This document shows positions 22,431-33,233 of a DNA stretch of 64,000 nucleotides, piece after piece. Position numbers and translations under genes: made by a program. The notes below the pieces were generated by a model, which searched no databases, had not been told where the DNA came from, and saw only the letters and a program-made list of their open reading frames with translations. The stretch's first letter is position 1. The number at the start of each line of letters is the position of its first letter. This DNA is from Sporopachydermia quercuum (taxonomy: Eukaryota > Ascomycota > Sporopachydermiomycetes > Sporopachydermiales > Sporopachydermiaceae): positions 1,798,001-1,862,000 of the forward strand of contig BCGN01000001.1 of assembly GCA_001599295.1 (NCBI GenBank). Reading direction: 5' to 3'.

Positions 22431-23393
22431 ATGTTACAACTTCAATATCATAACTTATTAATTCAGTCAATTTTAACTGAGAGGTTCGCATTTGATGCTA
22501 CTCCCATAACAATTGATCAAATCATCTCAGACTTTGACAATGTTACCTTTCATGTTTCAACCCCAGAATCAAAAACCAATATTGTGGTTTCCCTATACAT
22601 CAAATGCTATTCAGATCTTAAGAAATATGGAGTTGAAGAGTCTTTGAAAAAAACTTATGGAAAATATGTTTCCGAAACAGTTGAACCAGGGTATGACTTT
22701 TCTCTTTATATTGACTTAGAAAACTTACCGGAGGATCCTGTTGAACGTGAAGAACTAGTAACGAAAATCGCTTTGTTAAAGAGAAATGCTATGGCTGCAC
22801 CTTTTGAAAAGGCGTTCCGTGAATTTGACTCATTAAGTGCAGATGCTGATAAGAAGTCTCTTGATTTATATGCACCTGAGACTAGCAACAACAACAATGA
22901 AGTAATGGCATTGAACTACAGAGACGAAGAATCAATTTACATCAAGCCTTCTCACGACAGAGTTACTGTGATCTTTTCAACTATTTTCAAAGATGAAACG
23001 GATAGAATTTTTGGTAAAGTATTCTTACAAGAGTTTGTTGACGCACGGAAAAGAGCCATTCAAAACGCTCCACAAGTGCTTTATTCCCAAAAGGAACCAC
23101 CCCTTGAAATCAAACATTTGGTAAAGGACACTACAGATGACATTGGCTATGTTATTTTTGTTTTGTTCCCAAGACATTTAGCTCTACAGCGACGAGAAAA
23201 CTGTATATCTCAAATTCAAATCTTCCGAGATTATTTCCACTATCACATCAAATGTTCAAAGGCCTATATGCACTCCCGAATGCGTTTCCGAGTCTCTGAA
23301 TTCTTGAAAGTTCTTAACAGAGCAAAGCCCGAGAATGCTGAAAAGGAAAAGAAAACAGCTTCAGGTAGAAGATTTGAAATCAATAGAGCTTAG
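22431..23393 (+). CDS. ARC35: Arp2/3 complex subunit Arc35 (ARPC2/p34)
   Basis: This 320-residue protein is the p34 subunit, which with ARPC4 forms the structural core of the Arp2/3 complex that nucleates branched actin at endocytic patches. The family motifs are near the C terminus: GYVIFVLFPRH, then FRDYFHYHIKCSKAYMHSRMR, a strongly conserved block in ARPC2 across eukaryotes. The length is close to the usual 300-340. The start MLQLQYHNLLIQ resembles the ARPC2 N terminus. No intron is needed. It diverges from PAT1. Confidence 0.96.
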   Translation: MLQLQYHNLLIQSILTERFAFDATPITIDQIISDFDNVTFHVSTPESKTNIVVSLYIKCYSDLKKYGVEESLKKTYGKYVSETVEPGYDFSLYIDLENLPEDPVEREELVTKIALLKRNAMAAPFEKAFREFDSLSADADKKSLDLYAPETSNNNNEVMALNYRDEESIYIKPSHDRVTVIFSTIFKDETDRIFGKVFLQEFVDARKRAIQNAPQVLYSQKEPPLEIKHLVKDTTDDIGYVIFVLFPRHLALQRRENCISQIQIFRDYFHYHIKCSKAYMHSRMRFRVSEFLKVLNRAKPENAEKEKKTASGRRFEINRA

Positions 23394-23729
23394 ATTTTAT
23401 TACAATTATTGCTCTATATGAATGAACAATGGGATATCAGTATGAATTGAAGTTACAATTCATTCGTCAAGTACTCATATGTTTTTTGACAGTTAGCATT
23501 TGGGTTTAGTTTACTATTTTTAAATAAAGTACATTTACTACTTCAAAATTGCTTAGAATAGATCTGGTAGACATATTTTAATTATATACAAAAAACATCG
23601 TTGTCGTACATATTCATATACTAAACCTGCATTATGCCATTGCCACTCATCATCGTATTACATCATATTGTATCCTTGGAGCACCCTTATGTTCATTCTC
23701 ACATTCATTACCATAGTTCACTCTATCGT
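23394..23729. other. Short convergent intergenic region
   Basis: This holds the 3' UTRs of ARC35 (+) and MRPS12 (-). Nothing else is visible. Confidence 0.5.
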
Positions 23730-24236
23730 TTACTCGGTTTTTTGAGGCTTCTTGACACCATATTTACTTCTTGAAGAAACTCTTCCACTAACACCACTCA
23801 AGTCATAAACGCCTCGTACCAAATGGTATCTCACACCAGGCACATCCTGCACTCTTCCACCTCGCACTAACACTACTGAATGTTCCTGGCAATTATGCCC
23901 TTCACCAGGAATATATGCCAGCACTACTTTTCCATTAGCAAATCGAACTCTTGCAATCTTTCTTTGAGCAGAATTGGGCTTCTTAGGTTTAACGGCAAAT
24001 ACCCTGCTCACTACTGCTTTTCTGAATGGGATCCCCGAAACTTCTGGTGATTTGGATTTCTTTATTTTCACAGGTTTCCTAAAACCTCTAACTTTTTGAT
24101 TGATAGTCATTTGATTGAAAGCTGTAGAGCTGAATAACGATTTCCATGGTGTTGTTCCAACTATTGGTGATCCCAACTTCAGACTAGAATATCTTAAAAC
24201 TGGACTCACCAGTGCTTTCCTCAATAGACCAAACAT
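23730..24236 (-). CDS. MRPS12: Mitochondrial ribosomal protein uS12m
   Basis: This is a 168-residue mitochondrial homologue of bacterial S12, at the decoding centre of the small subunit. I start at 24236 ([12 protein letters not shown]), giving a short basic, hydrophobic presequence; an upstream in-frame ATG at 24302 would add 22 less likely residues. The core motifs are [25 protein letters not shown] and [18 protein letters not shown], followed by [17 protein letters not shown]. The residues corresponding to the universally conserved decoding loop (PNSA and the PGEGHN loop) are intact. The nuclear location and presequence show it is the organellar form. Confidence 0.96.
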   Translation of the reverse strand: MFGLLRKALVSPVLRYSSLKLGSPIVGTTPWKSLFSSTAFNQMTINQKVRGFRKPVKIKKSKSPEVSGIPFRKAVVSRVFAVKPKKPNSAQRKIARVRFANGKVVLAYIPGEGHNCQEHSVVLVRGGRVQDVPGVRYHLVRGVYDLSGVSGRVSSRSKYGVKKPQKTE

Positions 24237-24850
24237 AGTTGAACGACAAAAGGTATTTTGTTGAGTTTTCGTCTCTATTCTAATTATTGATTCTATTCCC
24301 ACTCAACAACACAAGTAACATGATCCGCCAAATTTATCCTCACCTTTTCCTTCATCTCTCTTTCAGTCCAACCATAGAATTCAACTTGTGGTGAAATTCA
24401 CTCAACTCAACATAGAAACCCAATAGTGAGACAAATTTCAAAAGGGGACGTCTAGAGAGCAGTGCAGGATTTACCCCCAGTTTTTTTCAGCGTACATTTC
24501 AGAACATATGATTACTTTCTCCATTGTCTCTCTCTAGTTTTTTTTCCACTCACCATTTACTACAAACAATACAAGCCAGATATTGTAATATGTAATTACT
24601 TATGGCATAGATATAGCTTTACTACAATTTCTAAATTCGTATTAAATATTTCATATTAAAAAAAGAATTGTATATTAATTGGTATTTTAAGTACTGAATT
24701 AATTAGAGAATCTCGCTGTTACTCAACACACTCTGAAACATTGTGGTTGTACAACTTCGTGATACCCTGTACCATTAGAATTATTGCCACTAGTAGTAAT
24801 ACCTCAATACCGGTAGTGTAAATACGTTAAAGAGTCTTTTTAGTAACAAG
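24237..24850. other. Divergent promoter region, 0.6 kb, MRPS12 / RNA-binding protein
   Basis: This AT-rich region lies between two divergently transcribed genes. No coding frame is supported. Confidence 0.5.
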
Positions 24851-25783
24851 ATGGCTGAAGAAGGGGAAAGATATTCAGATCAAGAAAGATCTGCATCTCC
24901 AGCAAATGAAAGAGACGCTTCACCTGAAAGAAGGAGTTACAGAGAATCTGACGAAGGAAGAGATAGAGAAAGAGACTATGATAATGATGACAGACGAGAA
25001 GATGATTATAGAGAAAAAGAAAGAGATAGCGACAGAGATTACCGAGATGGTGACAGAGAATCTTATCAAGAATCTGCCCCTCCCAATGATGACGATGAAG
25101 CAAAGAATGAAGGGACAAACTTGTTTGTCACTGGGTTAGCAAGAGCTGTCACTGAGACCGAGTTATCAGACTTGTTCGCTAAGTATGGCACAGTTGACAG
25201 ATGCCAAATTATGGTTGATCCTCACACACGTGAATCAAGAGGTTTCGGTTTTATAGATATGAGTGAAGTCGAAACAGCAACTGCTGCTTTAGAAGGTCTT
25301 AATGGTGTCGAAGTTGCTGGTCGTACCATCAGTGTTGAAAGAGCAAGAAGAAAGAGACCTAGAACTCCTACCCCAGGTAAGTACTTTGGCCCACCTAAAC
25401 GTGGTTTCCGTGGTGGTAGAGGTGGCTTTGGTTTCAGAGGATCTAGACGTGGTGATTACGGTAGAGGCCCACCAAGAGGGTACAGGGATTACCCTCCAAG
25501 AAGTTATGAAGGAGGAAGATACGGTGACAGATATGGCGATAGATATGGCGGTGATCGTTACGGAGAGAGATATTCCTATCCTCCCAGAGACGATCGTGAT
25601 CGTTACAGAGATCGTGATTACAGAGACTCTAGAGACCGATATCCTCCTAGTGATTACCGTGATAGAAGCGATCGTTATGATCGTAGACCAACATCACCAA
25701 GACCTTACAGAGATGATGCTCCACCTGCTAGAGAAAGATATCCACCTGCAGGGGGGGAAGAATCTGCTGACAGATGGAGATAA
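24851..25783 (+). CDS. SR-like RNA-binding protein with one RRM and RGG/DRY-rich tail (Tra2-like)
   Basis: This is a 310-residue protein. Residues ~1-80 are rich in Arg, Glu, Asp and Ser (SASPANERDASPERR). One RRM follows at about 90-165, with RNP2 NLFVTGLA and RNP1 RGFGFIDM. The linker RRKRPRTPTPGKYFGPPK is very like the post-RRM linker of Tra2-type splicing regulators. The C terminus is RGG-rich (GFRGGRGGFGFRG) and then carries many RDRY/GDRYG repeats. S. cerevisiae lacks a clear Tra2 orthologue, but intron-richer fungi keep such proteins; that fits this genome, in which many genes are spliced. A role in splice-site choice or mRNP packaging is inferred from the architecture. Confidence 0.85.
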   Translation: MAEEGERYSDQERSASPANERDASPERRSYRESDEGRDRERDYDNDDRREDDYREKERDSDRDYRDGDRESYQESAPPNDDDEAKNEGTNLFVTGLARAVTETELSDLFAKYGTVDRCQIMVDPHTRESRGFGFIDMSEVETATAALEGLNGVEVAGRTISVERARRKRPRTPTPGKYFGPPKRGFRGGRGGFGFRGSRRGDYGRGPPRGYRDYPPRSYEGGRYGDRYGDRYGGDRYGERYSYPPRDDRDRYRDRDYRDSRDRYPPSDYRDRSDRYDRRPTSPRPYRDDAPPARERYPPAGGEESADRWR

Positions 25784-27793
25784 ATCAACTAATCGGAAAT
25801 ATTGAAGGTTTTTCTTTCTCTCATCAATGCTATCTCTTTCAATAATAATCTTATGATCAGAAACGCAACTTTATTTATATGATTATCAGCTTTGCGAGTA
25901 AGTTGACAGAAATCAAGAACAAGCAAATGCAATCATTATTCAAATGTTTTCAGTACCACCATTTTCAGTATAATTAAATTATTGCTCCATTATTATAATA
26001 ATAGTCTCTAGAATTAATTTATCAACAGAATAATCAACTTGTCAAGCTACCCATTATAAATCTTGTCACCATGATTACAATTTCATCTTTTATATGTATC
26101 TTGTTTATTCAATCAGTATCTGTATAATTATTCAACCTTGTTGATACAGCGTTCAGCTTAATTCAATATTTTCAGTTCTCAATAGTTCATATTAACAAAC
26201 TCGTCATATGCTCATTCCTCACGCCTCACTGACACGAATAATTTCAAAACAATTAATTATTATAACTATCCAGCAAATAGCTGTTCAATAAGTTGCCTCT
26301 TCATAAACAACTTGATGAAAAGCAGAAACTCAACGAAGAACGAAAGGGACACCTGAAAGGAAGGACGTATTAACATTAAAGCCAATAAGCATCAATCGCC
26401 GTCACTTAAATAATCCCGGCTTCAATTGATTTCTTTTTATTTTCAACCTTAATTATGTAAATGTTCAGCCTTAATTGTATCAATAACTGAGAAAATGAAA
26501 ATCAAAGTGTTTTAAGATCCAAAAGTATACACAACAGTAATAGCAACCGGTAATGCAGTGAATAGCAGGTATTAACTAGTAGCATTACCTATTAACATGA
26601 CAACTTCAACATGCTATAATCATTGAGAACTTCATAGCTATTATTCAAAATTGTTGTCTTATGATTAGACATTCAATTATAATTCAGCTATTTCACAATT
26701 TAAGGATAAGTTTCGGTGTCATTAATAGACGGTCTGACCTAACAAAATGCTCAACTTAAGATATTTTTTTTTGTAGGGTCAAAAAACTAGTTTTTTTTTC
26801 CTTTTTTACTAACATCATTTCAATAGATATAAATGATCTACTAAATATGGGAAGGCGTATCTGAAATATCAAACTGATAATTTTTCACTATGATGTTTTC
26901 ATCAATCAGTCTATTATTCTAACTTTCTAGCAGAATATGCAATAGCTTCTAATGCATCACCAGAACATTGCTTTTTGAGATTGAACAGAACAGGGTATCA
27001 AAAAATTGATCTCTGATACCTCTTGCAGTTAAGGAAACATAGCAGTCTTTATCTTTTTTTCGTAAACCAAATACCATAGTTAGAACATTGGTGATACCAA
27101 AAGCGCTCACGGTAAGTTGATCTATCGACTTACACCAAATGATGTTCTCGTCTTGTTCTATCGATATAAACGTACCTGTGCAGAGACGTGTATCATTAGG
27201 ATCTGAGTTCGAATGTCTATTTCTATGATACCATGTGAAACATCAGTTGATTGAATGAGTAATGTTGATTACCGCAGAAAATATATTAAATCCACACCAT
27301 ATGGTTTATACCATATAACCTATAGTTCTCTTGGTACTAGCTGCGATATAATACCAGTTCAACAAATACCTTTGGAATTATTTGCACATTACTTCACAAC
27401 CAGTCAACATTTTAATATTACATTAGATGTATAATGTTTACCCAATTGCAGTCTTATACATTTACTACACGCCTAACTGACCCTTGATCATAACATTATT
27501 AAAATTTGTGATTATCTACAATAAACTATTTACATATGAATCATCATACACGAAACTTCAAAATATCTATCTAATTAGTCAATTTCTCGTATGAAGATTT
27601 CTCACATTAGCATTCAGAGAAACAGATTATCAACATTCCAAGTGTGACACTACTCTTTATGATCATTAATGTCCCTCGAATATAATACCATCTTATCATC
27701 TTTTCACCAATTATTGAACTAATCATTAAATGTAATAAAAACAACACGCTAGCCCCGATCAAACTTAACCCAATAGGAGCCAAACCACTTGCT
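25784..27793. other. Convergent intergenic region, 2.0 kb
   Basis: This lies between the RNA-binding protein (+) and ABZ1 (-). It is mostly AT-rich and featureless except for the orphan open frame at 26949-27242 (-). An intron-3'-end-like plus-strand motif (TACTAAC then CAATAG, about 26806-26825) has no recognisable exon attached. Confidence 0.45.
26949..27242 (-). other. Orphan coding-like open frame (97 codons, no start codon at its 5' end)
   Basis: The minus frame is open from 27242 to a TAG at 26949-26951. It reads like real protein, with IEQDENIIWCKSIDQLTVSAF, TMVFGLRKKDKDCYVSLTA and RGIRDQFFDTLF. Its first Met is two-thirds of the way in, so it should be a 3' exon or a remnant. Upstream on the same strand, further coding-like fragments (for example YRLYGINHMVWI) appear in another frame at about 27280-27330. 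I found no clean TACTAAC acceptor linking them. I do not recognise the family; a PH-like fold is a guess I cannot support. It may be an undetected spliced gene or a decaying pseudogene. Confidence 0.35.
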
Positions 27794-30181
27794 TTATTTG
27801 AAAGACTGTAAAGCGGATTCTAATTTTATAATCATTTCTTCCCATTCAGCTTCGGGATCGCTTAAGATTGTGATTGCTCCACCAGCACCAATTCGCCATG
27901 TCATCAGATTCCCGTTATTCTCTGCTTCATAATTGAAAGCCGAACGAATCATAACGCTCCAATCACATCTCCCACATAAACTGAAATAACCAGTAACACC
28001 TGAATATGCCCCACGCACACCTCCCTCGGCTCCTAATGCTGATTCTAAGCCATTAAGCAATTCCACAGATCTTTTCTTTGGAGCACCCGTCATTGACCCT
28101 GGAGGTAATGAGTAAGCAAGCAAATCCAATCCTTGATAACCTGGTTTCAAATCACCTTCAATCACTGAAACTAATTGATATACTGTTTCATATTCTTCAA
28201 CAACCATTAATTCTGGGACAACAACATTATCAGCAACCAGATTCACGTCATGACGAATCAAATCTACAATCATTAAATTCTCAGCTACTTCTTTAGGAGT
28301 TTTCAATAGTTCTGTGGCTTGTTCAATTGTCATTGTCTTTGATTTCTTCACAGTACCTTTTATGGGTCGCAATTGACATTTATTCTCTTTCGAACATGAA
28401 AGGAATCTTTCAGGTGATGTGCCAAGAATCGTAACCAAAGGTAGTGGCATGTAACAAGAATATGGGGATGGATTTCTAGTCCGTAAAATCTTGTACATCT
28501 CAAAGTTGTCAATACGACTAGTGTTAATCTTTGTTTGAGCTGTAACGCATAGCTCATATGAATCTCCTGTTTGAAGATATGATTGAGCTTTCTTGATTGT
28601 CTGAATATACTCATTCTTATCAGGTAATACATAAGAAACTGGTCCCTCACTGATTTGAGCAGCTGAAGTGAACAATTCACTATGTCTTAGACCGCTTGAG
28701 CTGTTAATATGGCCATTATTGTCATTACTTAATATCTTATCCACATCAGGAACCAAGCTATCAACCCATGGCTTATCATCCGATTTGATGCTGCAAATAT
28801 AAACATTATGAGATTCGTTATCATAGAGAATAAACCTTTCAATGAATACTAACGTTGTGTCAGGAATAAACAAATCATCAGTAGGTTCTTTACAACGGGT
28901 ATCAAATTTTGGAAATTTGGTGAATCTTCCTTCTTCGTAGGAAAAAAAGCCTAAGAGACCACCAAAGAAAGGCCAATCCAGTTCTTTTGAAATAGGCTCA
29001 ATACCTGATTTGTAAGGATAAATAAACGATGCAATATACTCCCAAACATCAGCTTGCTTCCAGCTTAATTTTTTATGGTTTCTATTTTCAAATGCGTCCC
29101 AAACTGTTGACAAAACATACTCTGGCTTATGAAACTTCGAATGCATTATAACAGGCGACTGATTAGCAATTGGAATACCAATAATTGACCATCGACCAGG
29201 ATTGGCAGCCGAGTTTAAGCAAACAATATCTGGTCCAAGATATTCACAGATCTTATCTGTCACTGCATATTTCTCACTACCACTAAAAGTAAGTGTCCTA
29301 TAGTAAAGATCAACCTTTCCCGTTGTATTTATGTTATCACTAGCTTTCTCTAATTCAGGGCATGGTATAATTGGATTAGGATCAACTTCGTATAATGAAG
29401 TCAAATGGTGAATTGCTTTCTCGCCTTCCGGTGTTAATTCTTTCCTATTAAAGTCTCTTTTGTTACTATTCCAACTTATAGCTAGCATGAAAAAGTTGTC
29501 CATCAAAATATTACCTTGCTGAGAGCAGATTGATTCAGGGTGATATTGAACACCATAATATGGTAGAAATTTATGTTGCACTGCCATAAGAATATCCTCT
29601 TCGTTATCATCATCATAAGTATAGGCCAATGGTATTAAATCTGACGATGACTCGACTCCATTTTCAACCTCTTGAGTTTCTTCCATGGGCATAGTAGCAA
29701 ACAATGAATGATACCTAACCGACGGGACAGGATTATCGCAACCGGAAAATAATTCACTATCATCTATCCATGAAACCTTGTATACAATACCATGCTTTGG
29801 TAGTACTAGATTGTCAATTTCATAACCAAAACATAAGCANAAGCTTTGAAATCCTAAGCAAATGCCCATAATAGGAATATTAACCTTGGCTTTATATAGT
29901 TGGGAGATAAATCCCGTATCGTGTTCATTGTTGGGATTTCCAGGACCAGGACCAACAATAATTGCATCAAATAAGGGTAGATACTCGTTTAATTGTTCAA
30001 AGGTGATGCTGTCATTATGAATTGTTATCACTTCAGCATTTCCTGTTACTTTCTTAATTTGCTGACACAAATTGAATGTGAATGAATCGTATGAGTCAAT
30101 TACCAATACTCTTGATATCAAATTTGAGTTACCAGTTGATATCAGTTGGTTCTCATCACCCTTTGTTATTTTCTCTTCCAT
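27794..30181 (-). CDS. ABZ1: Para-aminobenzoate (aminodeoxychorismate) synthase Abz1
   Basis: This 795-residue bifunctional enzyme makes 4-amino-4-deoxychorismate from chorismate and glutamine, the first step to PABA and folate. The N-terminal class I glutamine amidotransferase domain (residues ~20-240) shows the nucleophile motif GICLGFQS (~residue 106) and the HPES His/Glu motif (~217). The C-terminal chorismate-binding (TrpE/PabB) domain shows SYELCVTAQTKIN, PIKGTVKKS, VDLIRHDVN and PPGSMTGAPKKRS. The fused GATase-PabB layout distinguishes it from anthranilate synthase, which in yeast is split into Trp2 and Trp3. The length matches S. cerevisiae Abz1 (787). The N at 29840 is a third codon base in the amidotransferase domain. 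Confidence 0.95.
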   Translation of the reverse strand: MEEKITKGDENQLISTGNSNLISRVLVIDSYDSFTFNLCQQIKKVTGNAEVITIHNDSITFEQLNEYLPLFDAIIVGPGPGNPNNEHDTGFISQLYKAKVNIPIMGICLGFQSXCLCFGYEIDNLVLPKHGIVYKVSWIDDSELFSGCDNPVPSVRYHSLFATMPMEETQEVENGVESSSDLIPLAYTYDDDNEEDILMAVQHKFLPYYGVQYHPESICSQQGNILMDNFFMLAISWNSNKRDFNRKELTPEGEKAIHHLTSLYEVDPNPIIPCPELEKASDNINTTGKVDLYYRTLTFSGSEKYAVTDKICEYLGPDIVCLNSAANPGRWSIIGIPIANQSPVIMHSKFHKPEYVLSTVWDAFENRNHKKLSWKQADVWEYIASFIYPYKSGIEPISKELDWPFFGGLLGFFSYEEGRFTKFPKFDTRCKEPTDDLFIPDTTLVFIERFILYDNESHNVYICSIKSDDKPWVDSLVPDVDKILSNDNNGHINSSSGLRHSELFTSAAQISEGPVSYVLPDKNEYIQTIKKAQSYLQTGDSYELCVTAQTKINTSRIDNFEMYKILRTRNPSPYSCYMPLPLVTILGTSPERFLSCSKENKCQLRPIKGTVKKSKTMTIEQATELLKTPKEVAENLMIVDLIRHDVNLVADNVVVPELMVVEEYETVYQLVSVIEGDLKPGYQGLDLLAYSLPPGSMTGAPKKRSVELLNGLESALGAEGGVRGAYSGVTGYFSLCGRCDWSVMIRSAFNYEAENNGNLMTWRIGAGGAITILSDPEAEWEEMIIKLESALQSFK

Positions 30182-31207
30182 TTCGATTTGATATTACCAC
30201 TGCTAACTATAAGTATCGTTTATACTTGTGGTATTGAATTATACTGGACAGAATAGTATCAAGTAAATGTGTTTCGTGAACTATGAAATNAGCTTGATCT
30301 TCCAACAGTCAAGTAGCGAACGTAACAGCAGGTTCTATCAACTTCACGGCACTCAATGAATGAGCTCTTTGCTTCAATATCGTCTTTATGAATTCGCTAT
30401 AATTTACTTTTTCAGCAAATTACAACGAGACAACCAATATGTTATCTACCGTAATCCCAGCATTCAAATAGCCAACAAAAATAAATAAATCTAATCGAAA
30501 ACTAACAATAAACTTGCAAACGTTTTTTTCCCAATATATACGTTTGTAGAATCTCACCAACAGACAGTTCTCATAAAATACTATCCAACCAATTAACGAA
30601 TCATACAAACCACCGTTATTAATTACGCACCTTCAACTCTTCATCTATTAGTATCTATCAATGAATTCGGCACTGACACATCAATAAATGCATCAATTTC
30701 CCTCCACAACAACGCTCAACTAGACTCCAATAACAAAGAAAGAGTAAAGACTGTTTCAAAGCGTTCATAGCCTTTCCTGTTATCTTTCTCTATTTTTATT
30801 TCCTTTTCTTCTGAGAGAACCAAAAGAATATACTTCACAAGATGGTCCCTTTTTTCGTTAAAATTGTTTGATTTTCTTTGGTTGATTTCATTTCTTACTT
30901 TGGCAATTGAATTTGTCACTTTTCGTTTTACTTCGTTAGCTATAAATGTCTTAAAACAGGTGTTTCACAAAAAGGAGAAGGAAATTTGCCGTTTGTGTTA
31001 GAGAGACTATCATCATATTTCTTGTAACAGCATTAGTCTGCTATATTTGACTCATATGGTATTTATACCTGAGAGATGATGAAAGAATTAATTGCTCAAT
31101 TATTATTTGGAATAGATCTTAATTGGGATTTTCGATAGTGTTGATATTACTGAGAGGATTTTGATTTGTTAGTTAGGTNCATTAACATAGTAGTTGAGAA
31201 GAAAAAA
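30182..31207. other. Divergent promoter region, 1.0 kb, ABZ1/HUB1
   Basis: ABZ1 (-) and HUB1 (+) start at the two ends. The short frames on the minus strand (62 and 67 codons) show no protein-like signature. No other feature is visible. Confidence 0.45.
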
Positions 31208-31610
31208 ATGATTGAAGTTCATTGTAATGATAGGTAAGCACGGGTAGGACTTTGTATTGCAATTGCTATAAGCAAGCACATTCTTAGAAAATACTTAGAA
31301 GAAATAGTGATACAATAGTGATGAAATAGCTAGCACGGTAGCGTTAGATGTAATACCATCTTAAAGCAGAGAAGGTATCATTCCACTAGTACNTTTACTA
31401 ACTATCTCATATAGATTAGGAAGAAAAGTGAGAGTGAAATGTCTCCCCGATGATACGATTGGAGATTTCAAGAAGTTGTTGGCAGCTCAAATTGGTACAG
31501 CTCCTGAGAAATTGGTATTGAAGAAAGGAATCACTACATTCAAAGATCATATTACACTTGCGGATTATGAAATTCATAATGGTATGAATTTAGAATTATA
31601 TTATTCATAA
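31208..31610 (+). CDS. HUB1: Ubiquitin-like modifier Hub1 (UBL5), two exons
   Basis: Hub1 is a 73-residue ubiquitin-like protein that binds Snu66 non-covalently and affects use of weak 5' splice sites. Exon 1 is 31208-31233 (26 bases, MIEVHCND plus two bases), the intron is 31234-31414 and exon 2 is 31415-31610. The donor is GTAAGC, the branch TTACTAAC and the acceptor CATATAG. A second AG five bases later is not used, because only the first restores [13 protein letters not shown]. The C terminus is LELYYS with the family's Tyr-Tyr and no di-glycine, so it is not processed for conjugation. The length is identical to yeast Hub1. Like ISY1, it is a splicing gene that needs splicing. Confidence 0.97.
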
Positions 31611-31706
31611 ATCAAGCAGGCTTAGTACTTGGTTAACTAATGTACAAAAATATTCTGCATCGCAGACAAATGAGATTACTATGAGAAATGCAATACTATC
31701 AGTTGT

Positions 31707-32783
31707 TCATAGGAAATATTCAACTGGTTTGGGCTGAGGAAATCCATTAGTCAGTTGACCGTTTTTATCAAAATTATTGGGATCCATAACTAATAATCGC
31801 TGTTCTTCATTCTCAGGAGCGGTATCAAATACATTGAAGAACTTTTCACCGTCTGTATCAACCTCGAGAACAGAGGCTAGATTACCACATCGATAGCAAT
31901 AATTTGGAGCGGACCATACCGTCGATAATAGACCATCAAAAAGAACTTGGTATCCTTCTTGACAAAGCTGATGNGCTCGTAGGATATGAGATGTGTCATT
32001 GACAGCTAAAAATTTGTTTACTACTAGCTTGCCAAAGGTGTATCCTGCTCCCCGGGGACTAAGAGCAAAATTAACTTGCGTTTCATCGGGATCAGACCAA
32101 ACTAAATCTGCCATCAAACCTTCATGAGGTATTTCTCTAAATCTATCCAATACTCTAATTTGATCTAATGAATGCAAGGCAGGACTCAATCCTCCATGAA
32201 CACAGAATATATTATTATCAATTATCGCAGAAAGCGTTAGATAGTCAAATACATCTGTAAAATACGACCATGTAGTAGATGAACCATATTTTCTAATACA
32301 CTCAGTATAAAACCCATAATTCTGTGTAATTCCTCGGCTTTCATGGTTCCCCCGAATCAAATTAATCCTCGTAGGATACCTTATCTTTAAACAAAATAAT
32401 AGTGTAATTGTTTCTACGGAAAACAAACCACGATCAACATAGTCTCCCAAAAACAAATAGTTTGTATCAGGACATTTACCCCCTATTTTGAATATCTCCA
32501 ACAAATCATAATACTGCCCATGTATATCGCCTACAACGGTTACAGGCGATTTTATTGCAACAACATTTGACTCTTGAACCAATAGCTCCTTGATCTTTAA
32601 ACAGATCACTCTTACTGTCACCTCAGGAAGTAGTTCCCGTTTATAAAGTCGTTCAATGCATTCATCGAGATCGAAATTCGCTGTTACAAGTTTGTTAGTT
32701 TCTGCTTACTCAACTACCTCCCAACAAATATCCACTTTCAATACAACTCGGCGTCTTCATAACTTACATAATAATTCTGTCAT
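31707..32783 (-). CDS. PPG1: PP2A-like serine/threonine phosphatase Ppg1, two exons
   Basis: Exon 1 is 32768-32783 (16 bases, MTELL plus one base) and exon 2 is 31707-32680. The 87-base intron has GTAAGT, AACTAAC and AACAG. The product is 329 residues. The metal-binding phosphatase motifs are intact: GDIHGQ, GDYVDRG, RGNHES, HGG, and [11 protein letters not shown]. Closest to S. cerevisiae Ppg1 are [28 protein letters not shown] with SPVTVVGD, and [20 protein letters not shown]. It ends in YFL, the methylatable tail of this family. Ppg1 lacks the long extra C-terminal segment present in S. cerevisiae (368 aa). Known roles of Ppg1 include glycogen accumulation and Far-complex-linked dephosphorylation in mitophagy control. 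PPH3 and SIT4 fit less well. The N at 31974 is silent (GCN, Ala). Confidence 0.92.
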
Positions 32784-33233
32784 GAATACAATGTTAAGAT
32801 GTATCTATATGATCTGTTCTTTAACCTAGGAGACACATAATACTTTTCACACTATGAGCGCCAACAATTAACGTTTGCATTCGTTGTTGAAGATAACTAA
32901 CTTCCTTAAGTTAAATTTCAACAGACCACTTGAATTGCCAATTGAATCATCAACAATCTAAATCAGTTGATGTATTATGATTTCAGCCTTCAGTCGATAC
33001 TGGTGTTGTTTAGTCACGTCACTGTATATTGGTTACTTCTACATTTTTTTAATAAGATTACAAATTTGACAAAATTGTGCCTCACATTAACTGTGAAAGG
33101 AATTGAGACGCTATATTCATTTTTGATTACGTAATGTACAGATGAAGCAAAGCACTTGAAAGAGAACTGAAAATATATATTTAAAATACATACAGAGTAT
33201 GAAAATTATCATAAGAGCAAAACTTTGTAGATT
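32784..33233. other. Intergenic, 450 bases, PPG1 promoter
   Basis: This lies between the PPG1 start and the HFD1 stop, both on the minus strand. It is AT-rich, with nothing further visible. Confidence 0.5.

Noticed and set aside
26806-26825. TACTAAC followed by CAATAG on the plus strand, like an intron 3' end
   Set aside because: No coding exon follows in any frame and no matching donor was recognised upstream, so it is probably chance in AT-rich DNA.
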